Source: Pleurostoma richardsiae (taxonomy: Eukaryota; Ascomycota; Sordariomycetes; Calosphaeriales; Pleurostomataceae). From it: a stretch of 64,000 nucleotides of DNA. The position numbers were made by a program, and so were the translations under genes. The DNA is taken from positions 1 through 64,000 of the forward strand of contig JANBVO010000015.1 of the NCBI GenBank assembly GCA_030052745.1. The letters are read 5' to 3'. The notes beneath the pieces are model-generated. The model was not told where the DNA came from. It ran no database searches and worked only from the letters and a program-made list of their open reading frames with translations. Positions within the stretch are counted from its first letter, which is position 1. Every line of letters starts with the position of its first letter. Positions 20,819-32,009 of this stretch are shown piece after piece.

Positions 20819-23130
20819 ATGCCGAAAGGAGGAGCCGGTGAAGGCATATACAGCGCCACCTACAGCGGTGTGAGTTGCTCGTCTCGCTTTGCTCATTCGG
20901 CAAACAATCAACCGGCTCGAAAGACAACCATGCTGTCTTGCGCTTCGCGGTTCTACTTGGCGGGAGACCATGCTGCCGTCGTCTTTCCCTCTTGTAGGCT
21001 CCTGCTAACTTGATTGATTCTGGTAGATCCCTGTATGGGAGTTCCAGTTTGGTGCCGACTTGAAGGAACATGTCATGCGCCGGCGTCATGACGACTGGAT
21101 CAATGCTACTCATATTCTGAAAGCGGCTGGATTCGACAAACCTGCAAGGACCCGGATTCTCGAGCGAGAGGTACAGAAAGACACTCACGAGAAGATCCAG
21201 GGCGGATACGGCAAATATCAAGGTGCGACCGCTCCTTGTCCTTGGAATCTCTTGACCGCAGACTCTTCTTCTCTCAGCCAGATAACTGCTTACAGCGTCG
21301 GACTCCAGGTACATGGATCCCTCTTGAGCGAGGCCAAGACCTTGCCCATCGAAACAATATATACGAGCGACTGCGCCCCATTTTTGAGTTTGTTCCAGGG
21401 AACGAGAGTCCCCCCCCGGCTCCGCGACACACGAGCAAACCCAAGGCCCCGAAGCGGCCGGCGGTGCCCAAGTGGAATAGTAAGTGCTGATAGCAGAGTC
21501 ATCTCATACCTGTGCTAATTTCTCAGCAGATGTCCCGGTCCCCGACGACTACGAAGCCGGCGATATCGCCATCAATGAGGATGACACTCCCGACAATTTA
21601 ACTGTGGCGTCAGCTTCCTACATGGGAGAAGACGATCGACACGATATTTCGCATTTCTCCACCGGACATAGGAAACGAAAACGGGAAGAGATGATTCAGG
21701 ACCTGACGGAACAGCAGCATTCCATGTACGGTGATGAGTTGCTGGATTACTTCCTATTGTCTAGGAACGAGCAACCAGCAATCAGGCCGGACCCTCCAAC
21801 GAATTTCCAACCGAACTGGGTCATTGATACGGAGCAGCATACTGCTTTACATTGGGCCTCTGCTATGGGCGATGTGGATGTCATTAAGCAGCTGAAGCGC
21901 TTCGGCGCATCTCTATCAATGAAGAACGTCCGGGGCGAGACGCCCTTCATGCGCTCCGTCAACTTCACCAACTGTTTTGATAAACAGACCTTCCCTCTCG
22001 TCTTGAAGGAACTTTTCGACACCGTGGATGCCCGTGATCTGTCCGGCTGCACTGTTATTCATCATGCAGCTGTGATGAAGAGTGGCAGAGTGCAAAGTCA
22101 GACCTGCTCTCGCTACTACCTCGACAACATTCTGAACAAACTTCAAGAGACGCATGACCCTAACTTCGTCCAACAACTCATCGACGCTCAGGACAATGAT
22201 GGGAACACTGCAGTGCACCTCGCCGCGCAGCGCAATGCCACTAAATGCATCCGCGCCCTCCTCGGCCGAGGAGCTTCTACTGACATCCCAAACATCGAGG
22301 GAGTCCGAGCAGAAGAGCTGATCAGGGAGCTCAACGCCAGCAAAAAGGCTCGCGCCGCACCGCAGAGGTCGAGCTCGCCATTTGCTCCCGATTCCCAGCG
22401 ACACCCTTCCTTTCGCGACGCCGTCGCCGAACCTCTGACGAAGCTCACCATTACTCATCAATCTGTTGCTGCCAACACAGTGCAGAACCGGATCACACCC
22501 CTAGTTCTCGAGAAATTCCAGGATCTGGCCCATAGCTATGACGAGGAATGGAAGGAAAAGGATGAAGCGGAGAAGGAGGCTCAGCGCATTCTCCTGAATA
22601 CGCAAGCCGAGCTCGCGGCTGTGCGCCGGCAAGTGACCGAGCTGGACGCACAGCTCGAGCCAGATGACGTCGCGACTAAAGTCACCGCGGAAGCGAGCCT
22701 GGCCTGGAAGCAGGTCCTATCGCTGGTCACACACCAAAACCGCATTGCGGTGGAAGGCGCTATACAGACCGAGTTGAGCATGCTCGTAAACGGCACCCCC
22801 AGCAGCGACATTGACGATAGCATTGAAGCACGACTAGAGCTTGCGAGGCAGTTGCGACAGCTTGTGATCGAGGCACGCCAGGCAGAGACCGAATACGTCG
22901 AAGCCGTCGGTGTTGTCGGTACTGGCGAGAACATTGAGAAGTACAGGCGACTCCTGAAGATCTGCCTAGGCCCAGAAGCCGACGCACTTGATGACAATCT
23001 TGACGGCATGATTGAGATGTTTGAGGAGGAAGTTGCAATTGGGACTGGATCTGTACATGTTGCTGTTGACTCCGGGCTAGGAATCGGGGTTGCTGGAGGT
23101 GATTCTCTAGCAGTCGATGCTGGTATTTGA
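20819..23130 (+). CDS. APSES-ankyrin transcription factor, Mbp1-like MBF DNA-binding subunit
   Basis: Four exons: 20819-20869, 21027-21222, 21309-21479 and 21527-23130, giving 673 residues. The APSES DNA-binding domain (about 15-110) is clear: [35 protein letters not shown] and [16 protein letters not shown]. After a linker with an RKRKRE nuclear signal come ankyrin repeats ([33 protein letters not shown]) at about 235-440. A coiled coil rich in Glu and Ala follows ([20 protein letters not shown], about 500-570), then a C-terminal domain that in Mbp1/Swi4/Res2 proteins binds Swi6-type partners. This is the layout of the MBF subunit that activates G1/S genes. Exon 4 begins at a CAGCAG tandem acceptor, so two products differing near residue 140 are possible. 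The first intron has a TGCTAACT branch site. Confidence 0.95.
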
Positions 23131-26100
23131 GCCGAATCAATCGGTTCCTCCGTTTGTGTTTATGTCTACCTTGGACTTGCTCGTTTCAGCCACAGACCGG
23201 CCTGTGAGGCGCGTGGAAGCGCAGGTTGTGAGGATTGACGGTCAGGCCCAGCAGCGGGTCAGCGAACAGGCGCAATCGTTTGCTTGAACCAGCTCTCAGG
23301 AGCTTTTTAGGTATGAGATAGGAGTGCAATAGGCCACCCTGGGTCCTTTACCCTGATCTTCGATCCCCGAGGTTAAATGCAGAACCTGTACTACGGCCGT
23401 TGTGCTGCATTGGGTGGGCGGGATTTTACCTCTGCCTCATCTATCACTCCTGAAAAAGCCTGGGAGGATATGCATGCCAGTGGCGACAAGAGCACCTTGG
23501 GACGCTTTCTTACAACAAGAGGCAGGAAGCTACTGGGAAAGAAGCTTGCCGTAAACGCTTGCCACTTGGGAGTACGGCTCACCTCGAGTGCTTCGATGAG
23601 GAAAACCTTCTGTCTATCGATATGAGAACCGTTGTGACGTGGTTCGTCCTCCCTCACCTCTTCGGTGCGGAGAAGAAGGGCATTGTCGGTAGGGTACCTA
23701 GATAACGGGCACCAACTTTGACGACAAGTGAGGCTGCAAGTGATGGGGGCAAGACGGACAACGACAGAGTACCTAGGTAAGCGATGCGCTTGTGGGAACT
23801 CTACTCTAGCTAAGGAGCGTTGGCGAGACGTATCCGTGCCTCCGTAGGTAGGTAGGTAGGTATCTTGCAGACATGGACAAGCCGACACCGGTCCTTGCCT
23901 TGATCACGTGGAATGCACGTGGCTCGCGAGAGCCGCGAGTCCATCGCACGGCACAGCGGACCCCGTGATGGTCCGGTCGTAAATCCACCAGTCACCAAGC
24001 CACAAATGTCGATGGCAAAGCGGCTTAACGGTGCCATGTTGATGCATCGCGGTGAACGGTCTGATACCAATAGGCTCGCAGAATTTCACAATGCGCGGCC
24101 CGCCCCTGGAAGGAGTCGGGGGCAAGGGGCCTCGTATAGCGGCCTCTAAGATGATGGAGACAGTGTTTTGGCCAACCAGCCCACCCACTCATACTTGGAT
24201 CAGCTGCCCATGCGCTTGGCCAGATGGGACGACAGCGGCCGAAAGGCTTTGATCGAAGCCGGTCCCTCCCCCATCCTCTTTCCGCGGTTTCGAGCCAGGT
24301 GTTGCGTAATAGTCCATTGATACGGAGTCGGTCCGTAAGCCAACCTCGACCTCGACAGGGTACTACTCAGGTTGGCAGTCACAGAAGACGCGGTCCGTCA
24401 CGGTACCTTGTTTTTTGCCTTAACGTTCTGTACCCTTAGCTAGCCTCGCTGCCCGGCATTCGGCGTGACGGAGCCGGCACCATTTCGTTTGGGACACGCT
24501 TTGAGCGTCTTGATTCCGCCCGCCTGCGAGGAGCCTTGAGGGACGGTCCATTCCGCTGAGAACAGCTTGCCAAACACGACACCAATCTCGACGACACTGG
24601 CAAATGGCCGGACCTTTGGGGTTCGTTCTTTAAGTGAGGTGGTGATGCTAAGACCAAAACCCAAGCCGGGGGAGAGGGGGGGGGGGGGGGCCTCAGAGGA
24701 GTGATCCAAACGTGGTTCCTGAATTGACGGTTGACGACGTCAGTGCTATGCCTGCGACGCGTCGAACGGATCCAACGCTTGCCCCCAGTGACAATCTCCC
24801 GTATCCGCTGCGAGCCAAGGTCGAATCGCGTCGATCCATTCAATGGCAGAGAGGCAGACAGGGGCAGTACAAACCTACGATGGCACACTCAGGATATAGA
24901 TTTGCCTCGTCAGGTGCCTCTAGGGCTCACCTCAGCTGAACACTCACACCTCGCCCACCTGGGCACAGTGGGCAGCGCGCCGCTAGTTCCGTCGACGGTG
25001 GGCTGAAAACAGGGATGCCACTCCACAGGGTCTTCCTTCCTGAACGGCATCGCTGTGGTCCCCTGCCTTGCCCCCGAAGTGCCGGGTCTAATCGGCCGGG
25101 TCTTTGACGGTGGGTGCTGTCTCCAGATCGGAACAGGCCATGGATCGATCCCACCCACTCCTCAGACGTGCTGTGCGTTTAGGGCGCTTACTCGAGGGAC
25201 GGCACAGCTGTGAAGGAGGAAGCTGGACTAATCAGAGTATCAGAGTGGAGGCAAGCCCCGGCCCGTTCTTGTTCCAGGGTATCTGGATAATCAGCAACAC
25301 CTCTGGCTGGTAAACTCGTGAGCTGAGCGGGGCTGGCTGGCTGGCTCACTCTCAGCCTGTCTGAGGCCGGCGCTTCCACCAGCTGCACACCACCCCAGTT
25401 GCATGCCTCCTCCTCATGGCGCGGGCAAGGACACCAATCAAAAGTAGGCACGGATAGGACAGAAACGGAATAGTAGAACCAGCAGAAAAGGAGGTGGAAA
25501 AGGATGCATTTCACGCGGAGAAACGAAGGGGAGGCCAGGGAAAGAACCAAGGAAGCGGCAAGACGACGTAAGCGCTCCGCTAGACTCGACTTGCACTGTG
25601 AGCTGCACAATTCGAAGGCGGAACTCGCCCCTTGTTCGCCTTCTCTTATTCCAGCCCGTGTTGGCCACGGCGGCCGTCCTGCAGTGCAGGCTGGCTAGTA
25701 CAATATGGATGTCTGTTGGGCTGGGACTGCATATAAGACTCCGTGGAGGTGCCCGCCCGCCTTCATCGGACGTCTCACCTAGTGGCAACGTCTCCTCAGT
25801 CTTCGTCATCGTCGCCTGGGAGCCTCATGAGCCCAGCTAGCGTTCCATCTCCGCTGCTTACAGTGCCCTCGCGGTGACCGCGCCTGACCCCCTGGCTCCT
25901 GTCGACTGGTCGGTTGTCCTAGTCAGCCCGAGTTGCTCTTACCCGGTTTTGCCTCGCACATAGTATAACAAGAGTGTGCAATACTAGGTCCGCTGCCTTT
26001 CCGCGTCTACGACAGTCTCCTTCACCGGCTTGGGCCGCCCAAGAAGACCCTGTGATCTGGCTGGCCGTCTCCTGCGACAGAAACGAGGTTGCTAGCCGTC

Positions 26101-26672
26101 CTAAATCGGTTCTAGATCAAACCGAGACCATCTCTAACGCCACCTAGCCGTCTTCACAGACTCTTCCTCCCTTGGTATCTCCAGCCCGCGTCGGGACTCG
26201 ACGCCCAGCCGTTGCACCATCGTGTGCTGCCGCGTGTCTGGCGCTCGCCCCTCTTCCTGGCCTTTGGACTCCCGTTTCCCCGTCATACAACGCCACATCC
26301 AGTTCCTCCTTCGCCTTCGGCCGGGGCGAAGAGAGAGGTCAAGGATCTCCGAGCAGGAGAGTAGAGTGGAAGCAGAGAAGAGGAGCACAGTTTTGAGAAC
26401 TGTTCGACCACAGACCCCGGCATTTTGCGTGAATCCTCGCTTGCTCAGCGCCTACTTACACGCAGTCGACCATCCCTTCGCATCCACTAGCCAAATCGGC
26501 ATCCAACCTCTAGGCGGCGCAAGAGGCGGTGCTCCCCCTCCCCCCCTCAAAAAAAAATTACCTAGGGCGTCAAGGACCAGCGCCGTCTACTGAAACAAAT
26601 CCCGAGGCTCACGAGGTCTTCCTGGTTCTTCCCGCCGCGCGCTGGTCAACACACCCCGTTAAAACAGCAGTC
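23131..26672. other. Long gene-poor interval, 3.5 kb
   Basis: No supported gene. It contains CCTAGG/GGTAGG motif clusters near 23690-23865, a G homopolymer at about 24675-24690, and four GGCT/CTGG units at 25327-25347. The last 1 kb is C/T-rich and probably includes the promoter and long leader of the next gene. Many short ORFs here start at non-ATG codons and overlap on several frames, which marks them as chance frames. Confidence 0.5.
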
Positions 26673-27926
26673 ATGCCCGCCATCTGGTCGACCGACAATA
26701 ACGTCACCTCTGAGTTGAACAATTCACAGACCCACCAGTGGAGCCCCTTTTCACTGTCGGGCCCAGCAAAGGTTCACCCTGATATATACATCGCCCTCGC
26801 CGCCGCCGTCATCCTTCTCTTTGTCTCGCGGCTCGCCTGTCCGAGGCTGACGGCACGCCGGTTGATCACCTCAGGAAGGCGGGAGAGCCGGAGCAGCGAC
26901 CGCGGGCGAGGCCTGTTAGCGCATCCTAGCGGATCTGCTAAGGGAGCCAAGGTGGGTGGGCATTGGAGCGAGGCATTGGCGCCGCGGGAGCAGCAGCAAG
27001 GACTAGAGGGGATACAGGACCAGTGCAATAGGGAAGCGGGTTACCGGGCTATTCGGCCCCTCTGGCTGACGGGTGGCCCTGGCATCGGGCTGACAGGCGA
27101 GATGGACCAGTCACGTGGAGTCAGCAGCAGAAGGAACGGCAGTGCCGCAGGCTTGAGCCAGGGGGCACCCTCCCCCGCCGCAGGGGAGAGCGCGCAGAGG
27201 TCTTCTTCCCCTCGATCTCCGCCCTTAAGAAGTTCGGATGAGGTGTCTGGGCAGTCCTCAGCCATGGACGGCCACAGCTGGACGGGACCCCTGGACCCGT
27301 CTGCCGGCTCGGACTCTGTCGTGTCCCGGCAGCCCATAGCCCGTCCTGCCCCTCCGCCTCTGCTCACGCCGCCGCCCACCTTCTCCGCTGCCGTGTTTGC
27401 CTTCGAAGATAGATCCCTCTCCTACGCGCACTCGGTCCCTGCAAGTCGGAGCACCACCAGACCTGCCTCGTTCATTCACAGGGCCAAGCCAGACTGCATC
27501 GACTCCCCCGCACCCATATCCGCGGATGTCGCGCCTTCTGCGCCGTCCGGTGCGCCAGGCATCAGAAATCACACCAAGGCTCTACCAATCGGGATCTCCA
27601 CCACTCAATCCGCGGCGGCCCCCTTCTCAGTGCCAATGGGCCTTTTAAGTGCCGCGGATGCCTTCTCGTCGTCTTCTTACCCTCCTACTTCTCTACTTCT
27701 GCCGCCTCCACCACCAGGTGGGCACGATCCACGGCTCGACGGCGCTGAGCCGGAGCTGCGGGAGATGGATGTGCAGGGAGAGGCCATCTCGGTCCTGGAC
27801 GAGTCTGGTGCTAACTGGACGAGACATACTCGGGTCTACGGTGGTGGTGTATGTCTGGCATGCGTGGCTGCCGGGGCAAGCGGTGGTGTCTATGGTGATA
27901 AGGTTCGGCCGGAAGACAGGCGGTGA
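26673..27926 (+). CDS. Single-pass membrane protein with conserved C-terminal motif, unknown function
   Basis: 417 residues from the ATG at 26673 (MPAIWSTDNN). The reading frame is open further upstream but without an ATG. A transmembrane helix lies at about 37-54 (DIYIALAAAVILLFVSRL). An N-x-T site at Asn10 is compatible with a luminal or outside N-terminus. The long middle is disordered and rich in Ser, Pro, Gly and Ala. The last 40 residues hold NWTRHTRVYGGGVCLACVA and VYGDKVRPEDRR, a short block with two close Cys that I have the impression of having seen at the end of unnamed proteins in other filamentous ascomycetes. Conservation at the far end of a disordered protein suggests a docking motif. 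No function is proposed. Confidence 0.72.
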   Translation: MPAIWSTDNNVTSELNNSQTHQWSPFSLSGPAKVHPDIYIALAAAVILLFVSRLACPRLTARRLITSGRRESRSSDRGRGLLAHPSGSAKGAKVGGHWSEALAPREQQQGLEGIQDQCNREAGYRAIRPLWLTGGPGIGLTGEMDQSRGVSSRRNGSAAGLSQGAPSPAAGESAQRSSSPRSPPLRSSDEVSGQSSAMDGHSWTGPLDPSAGSDSVVSRQPIARPAPPPLLTPPPTFSAAVFAFEDRSLSYAHSVPASRSTTRPASFIHRAKPDCIDSPAPISADVAPSAPSGAPGIRNHTKALPIGISTTQSAAAPFSVPMGLLSAADAFSSSSYPPTSLLLPPPPPGGHDPRLDGAEPELREMDVQGEAISVLDESGANWTRHTRVYGGGVCLACVAAGASGGVYGDKVRPEDRR

Positions 27927-30900
27927 GGTCCTGGATCACCGATATGTAGACCAGGGATGACTTGGACCAGGGAAATGAAGACGTATTCCAGTCTGGTTGG
28001 CTAATCCAGACTTTGTCGGAACGCCAGTTCGAAGGTGCTTTCCCAACGCTCACGTCGTCCGCAACTCCGGGTGCAGTTGCTCGTGCCCCTATCTCTTCAG
28101 GCAAGTCCCTGTCGCCAACTGTGTGGATTTTGCCCGGAATTATCTGGAGAGCCGGGGTTGATCAGAAGGTCCCGGAGCTGTCTTGCTGTACAACGCTTTT
28201 GGTCTTGAATCGAAGAACGACGACCGCTCAGGGGTTCGGCGGGCGTAAGAGTGCCGCTGCTCTCGTGGGGTGGATTTCAATGTACGGATACCTCTTGTGC
28301 TGTCCCTGATAGCTCGGTGGGCCGTGTCTGGCGGAGTCTCATGTTGCCGCCGCTGAGAGATCCTTTGCATGTTGAAACTGACCAGTGAGACGGAGTATTA
28401 TGAGGTATATAGGCCGCGATCGAATACACAAGGACAGAACTGAATGCCATTTGTGGCGGACTGTGATACGCCGCATGTCCCCAATCTGCCCGTATTGCCA
28501 GCCTAATCCCTGGCTGCTGATTCCGTATCTCAGACGGGTGTTGGAAGTTGTGGCTGAGGAACACGGCCTCACCCATATAGGATGGACAGGTTCATAGCTG
28601 ATCTTATCACCCTACGGCTAGCATTTCCTATACGCCGACTAACATGACACTGACATAGATGATTCTAACCACATCTCCTCGGTCAAGGGCTGATTGCCAT
28701 GCGTGCGAGGGCTGGGTGATGCCTCTTCTATACTGTCCAGTATGTTTGCCGCTGTCGGCGGAGCCCAGTGGGATCAGCGTTTAACATTCTATAACACTCT
28801 TAGGCTCGCAGGCTCGGAAGTATCGAAGCCACGCGGTCTAGGCGTGCGACTTCGGCAGGCATGCAGCCACATTATCCGCCAAGAGAACCGCAGGGCTAAC
28901 ATTCAAGTGCTACTTGTTCCTGCACGCGGGCGGAAAGTATAGGACAGCAACTTCTGCAACCATCACGATGTCCCGGCCTGCAATATGGGGCAGGAACCAG
29001 TAGGTTCGAGTCTAACATAGGGACGCCAAGTGCTGAGGAAAGGGGCTAGAAAGCTGTTTTCCAATGAAGGAAGTCGTGCCGTGACGGCGTACAGACGGAG
29101 GCGGCCTCCCACAGCCGCGATGTGTCCGATGTAGCTAACGTGAAGCAGCTAATAGGCAGTATGCAAACCGTGGAGACGGTACTGGAGAATGCAGGTAATA
29201 AGAGCTTTAAGGCCGGATTGGCGGCATCGGCCCGGCCCCGACACGTCCGGTGAACAGCACGTGGGAGCGCCGAGGGCTGTCTGGGGTTACTTAGTACAAT
29301 CGGAACCAGGTACCTACCATAGTAGGTAACTTTATACATACAACCTCAGCGTTGGGTCGGACATTTGCGTGCACCCTAAGGTGGGTAGGGGCCTAACTCT
29401 GGGTATCTAAGCTGCCTACCTAAGCATGTATGTACTGTACTCTACATACCTAGTTACTCACAAGAGGTGGTACCAAACCCCTTGCTCCCTTCGAGGTATG
29501 CTGTCGTGTGCTTTCTGAGGCGGCGCCGGCTCTCCCCACGCCGATGCTGGGGGCCGCGGTGCGGTTACCTGATCCCGGGCGCCAGATTACCGACCCCAGG
29601 TGAAGAACGGTTCAATCGTTGGAATGTTTCTGGCTGTTTCGCAAATCGATACGGATTCCGTGTTCGTTGCCCCTAATAAGTTTGAGAGAGACCTGAGGCT
29701 TGGCAAGAACTCGCAGGAGAGGGGGTAAGTTACACTTGGGTACACAGTACACGTACTGTCCGTCTCGGCCAGCAACTTTAGTTCTGTAACAGCCGCAGGA
29801 TCCTTGACTGGCACATTTCAGGGGAAGTGAATGTGCGCCTAGCCGGAACGGGCTGGGAGAGGATTCGGGTACAAACAAGTACGGAGCGGAGAACCCTACC
29901 TGACTTCGTGATATATAAGGTACTCCGTACTACCTTACATAGTATCTATCTGCCAGAAGGGCCTAGGTGGCAGAAGGAAACGCGGAACAACATGGGAGGA
30001 GGAACTCGAGGCCACAAGTCTCTAAGGGCGTGCAACGACCCGACGTTACCCTACCTCCTCGCCTTGCCTTCAAGATGGTAGTCAAGGCCCAGGATACATA
30101 CTCACTCACATGGGCAGCTCGGGTCAGATTAATGGTAAAGGTTAGGTACCTTCGATGGGTAAGCACACACAGGTGCAGCCCTTTTTCAAGGTTGAGCTGG
30201 CAGGGGGAGACGGGCTACATGCCTCGCGCGCACACACGGGATACACGTACACAGTGACCATTGGCCGAACAACTCCGCTAACAGCCAATGGGAAGGGAGG
30301 AGCAGAGCTCTGTGCGTATGAGAAACTCTACACTGTGCACGTACACACACTGTATACGAAGGCTATGATAGGCAGTACTCATGAGAGCAGGGCGAGTTGG
30401 CTGCTTCAGCCTGTAGCCATGTACCGGACAACAGGTAGACTCGCGTGACCAGCTCCGGCACCTCATTCGCCGCCTGTCTGGCCACTCAGGACCGCTGCAT
30501 CACGCGCAGGTGCTGGTAGCAAATTTCCCCCCCTGGTCCCCTTCCCTTTCTTTGCTCTCCATCCACCCTCTCCTTTCCCATCGCCAACCATCGCACACCT
30601 TTTTGCTGCGTCTCCTTTCCTTCTACCACTACCACCACCATCATCGCCTTCCCCCCCTTCTCCTCTCCCCTTCCGACCGGGTTTGGTCGTTGTTGCTGCC
30701 GCAGTCTCGTACCTTGCTTGTCCTTTATTGAAATCGAGAGCCTTGAAAGAAAGCAATAATCACGGAGTCTTAGAAGGGCCAAAGAAAGACGGGAAAAGGG
30801 AAGACCGTCCGTCGCGTTCTCTCTCTCGCTGCGCCTGCACGAAAAACGTTTCAAAATATTCTTCCTCGACGGTTCCCAGTCGCCACTCTGCTGCGAGTTG

Positions 30901-31118
30901 TTCTTGCTGCTTCGTTTATCGAGCGGTCAAATTATCTTCTAATCGTCACACCTGTACATTCTGCTTTCTTCACTTCGTCTTGTTAGGCATCGCCGCTTTG
31001 CTTTCCCTTGCCACACCGTCGACATTAGCCCATCTTTTGGCCGTATCCCATCCGTCCTTGACACAGCAATCATTGAGACAAGGCCGCTTTAAGCCGAACG
31101 GAGGAAAAGATTCATCCT
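27927..31118. other. Gene-poor interval, 3.2 kb, with CCTAGG-type motifs and a pyrimidine-rich tract
   Basis: No supported gene. Motif clusters (TACCTAGG, GGTAGGTAC) lie at about 29305-29465. A strong C/T tract at about 30516-30670 on the plus strand, followed by CT-rich DNA to about 31100, looks like the promoter and transcription start region of the gene that begins at 32010. Confidence 0.45.
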
Positions 31119-31219
31119 GTGAGTATTGTTGTCCCTGCATGTGCTGTGCTTTTGAGGGCCTCGTTGTGGCCTTTTTAGTTGGTTCACATTGCTAATGACT
31201 GACTCGGGCTTGGATTCAG
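31119..31219 (+). other. Likely intron in the 5' leader of the Gln-rich protein gene
   Basis: A GTGAGT donor, a TGCTAATGAC branch-like site about 27 bases before the acceptor and a TTGGATTCAG acceptor give a 101-base intron. No long coding frame crosses it, so it would be an untranslated leader intron about 0.8 kb before the start codon. Confidence 0.5.
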
Positions 31220-32009
31220 ACAAGCGTCCTCACGCAGCTGCCTTATTTGACACGGCTCGAGCAGGACGTCTCCAAGACGTTCAAAGGTCCTTGCCTATTG
31301 ATTCAACAAGTTCTGTTGCCCGCGTCATCCTCAGTGGCCATCTGCCTTTTTCGAGGACCTTCGTCCCTGCTTCAAGTCGCAAAAACCAGTCGTTCACTCC
31401 TGTTCTCGCCTCTCCGGGGAGCTTTCTCCTGGCCACCACAATCCTTCTGAGTTTCCTATAGTCGTTCAATATCTTGGAACAGATTTTTAATTCAATCCGA
31501 CGACGCTCCGTATCAGCTTCGGGCATCAAGCATCATATCTGACTGCTGTTCTTACAACAAGACTGGATCCGCAACTTCTTTTTCCACACGACAGGCTCGC
31601 CACATTCGAAAAGGACATCGTTGTTTAGCAGCCCACCTCTCCAGCCTTAGCCTTAACCAGGCGCAACTCGTGGAGAGATAGGGCGAACCAACTGTTGATT
31701 CCTCTGGAGACTTCGAATATATCACACGTCGAGATTACTCGTTGTTTCTGAAGCGACCACGACCCCGCGGTAATATACCCAATTACTTTTCCCCCGCATC
31801 TATTACTTGTAATACGTCCGACGCCGCGCAGCACCCTAGCCAGTTGCACGACCCAAGCTTCGGTGTCGTTTCCCTTTTCACACATTGTGCGACGCAGCGC
31901 ATCTGGCTCGGCTCTCGGCCTCTCTTAAGTGACGACTTCGACCTCGACGCGATCTTGGATCAGCTACCGAACCACTCTGACGACCAGCGATTCGCCTTGA
32001 ATTTGAGCC

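Noticed and set aside
24436-24888. 150-codon minus-strand frame
   Set aside because: Crosses a poly-C tract, low complexity, no family and no exon partner.
28981-29030. TTCGA word in GGTTCGAGTC reminiscent of a tRNA T-loop
   Set aside because: No acceptor stem or anticodon arm can be folded around it.
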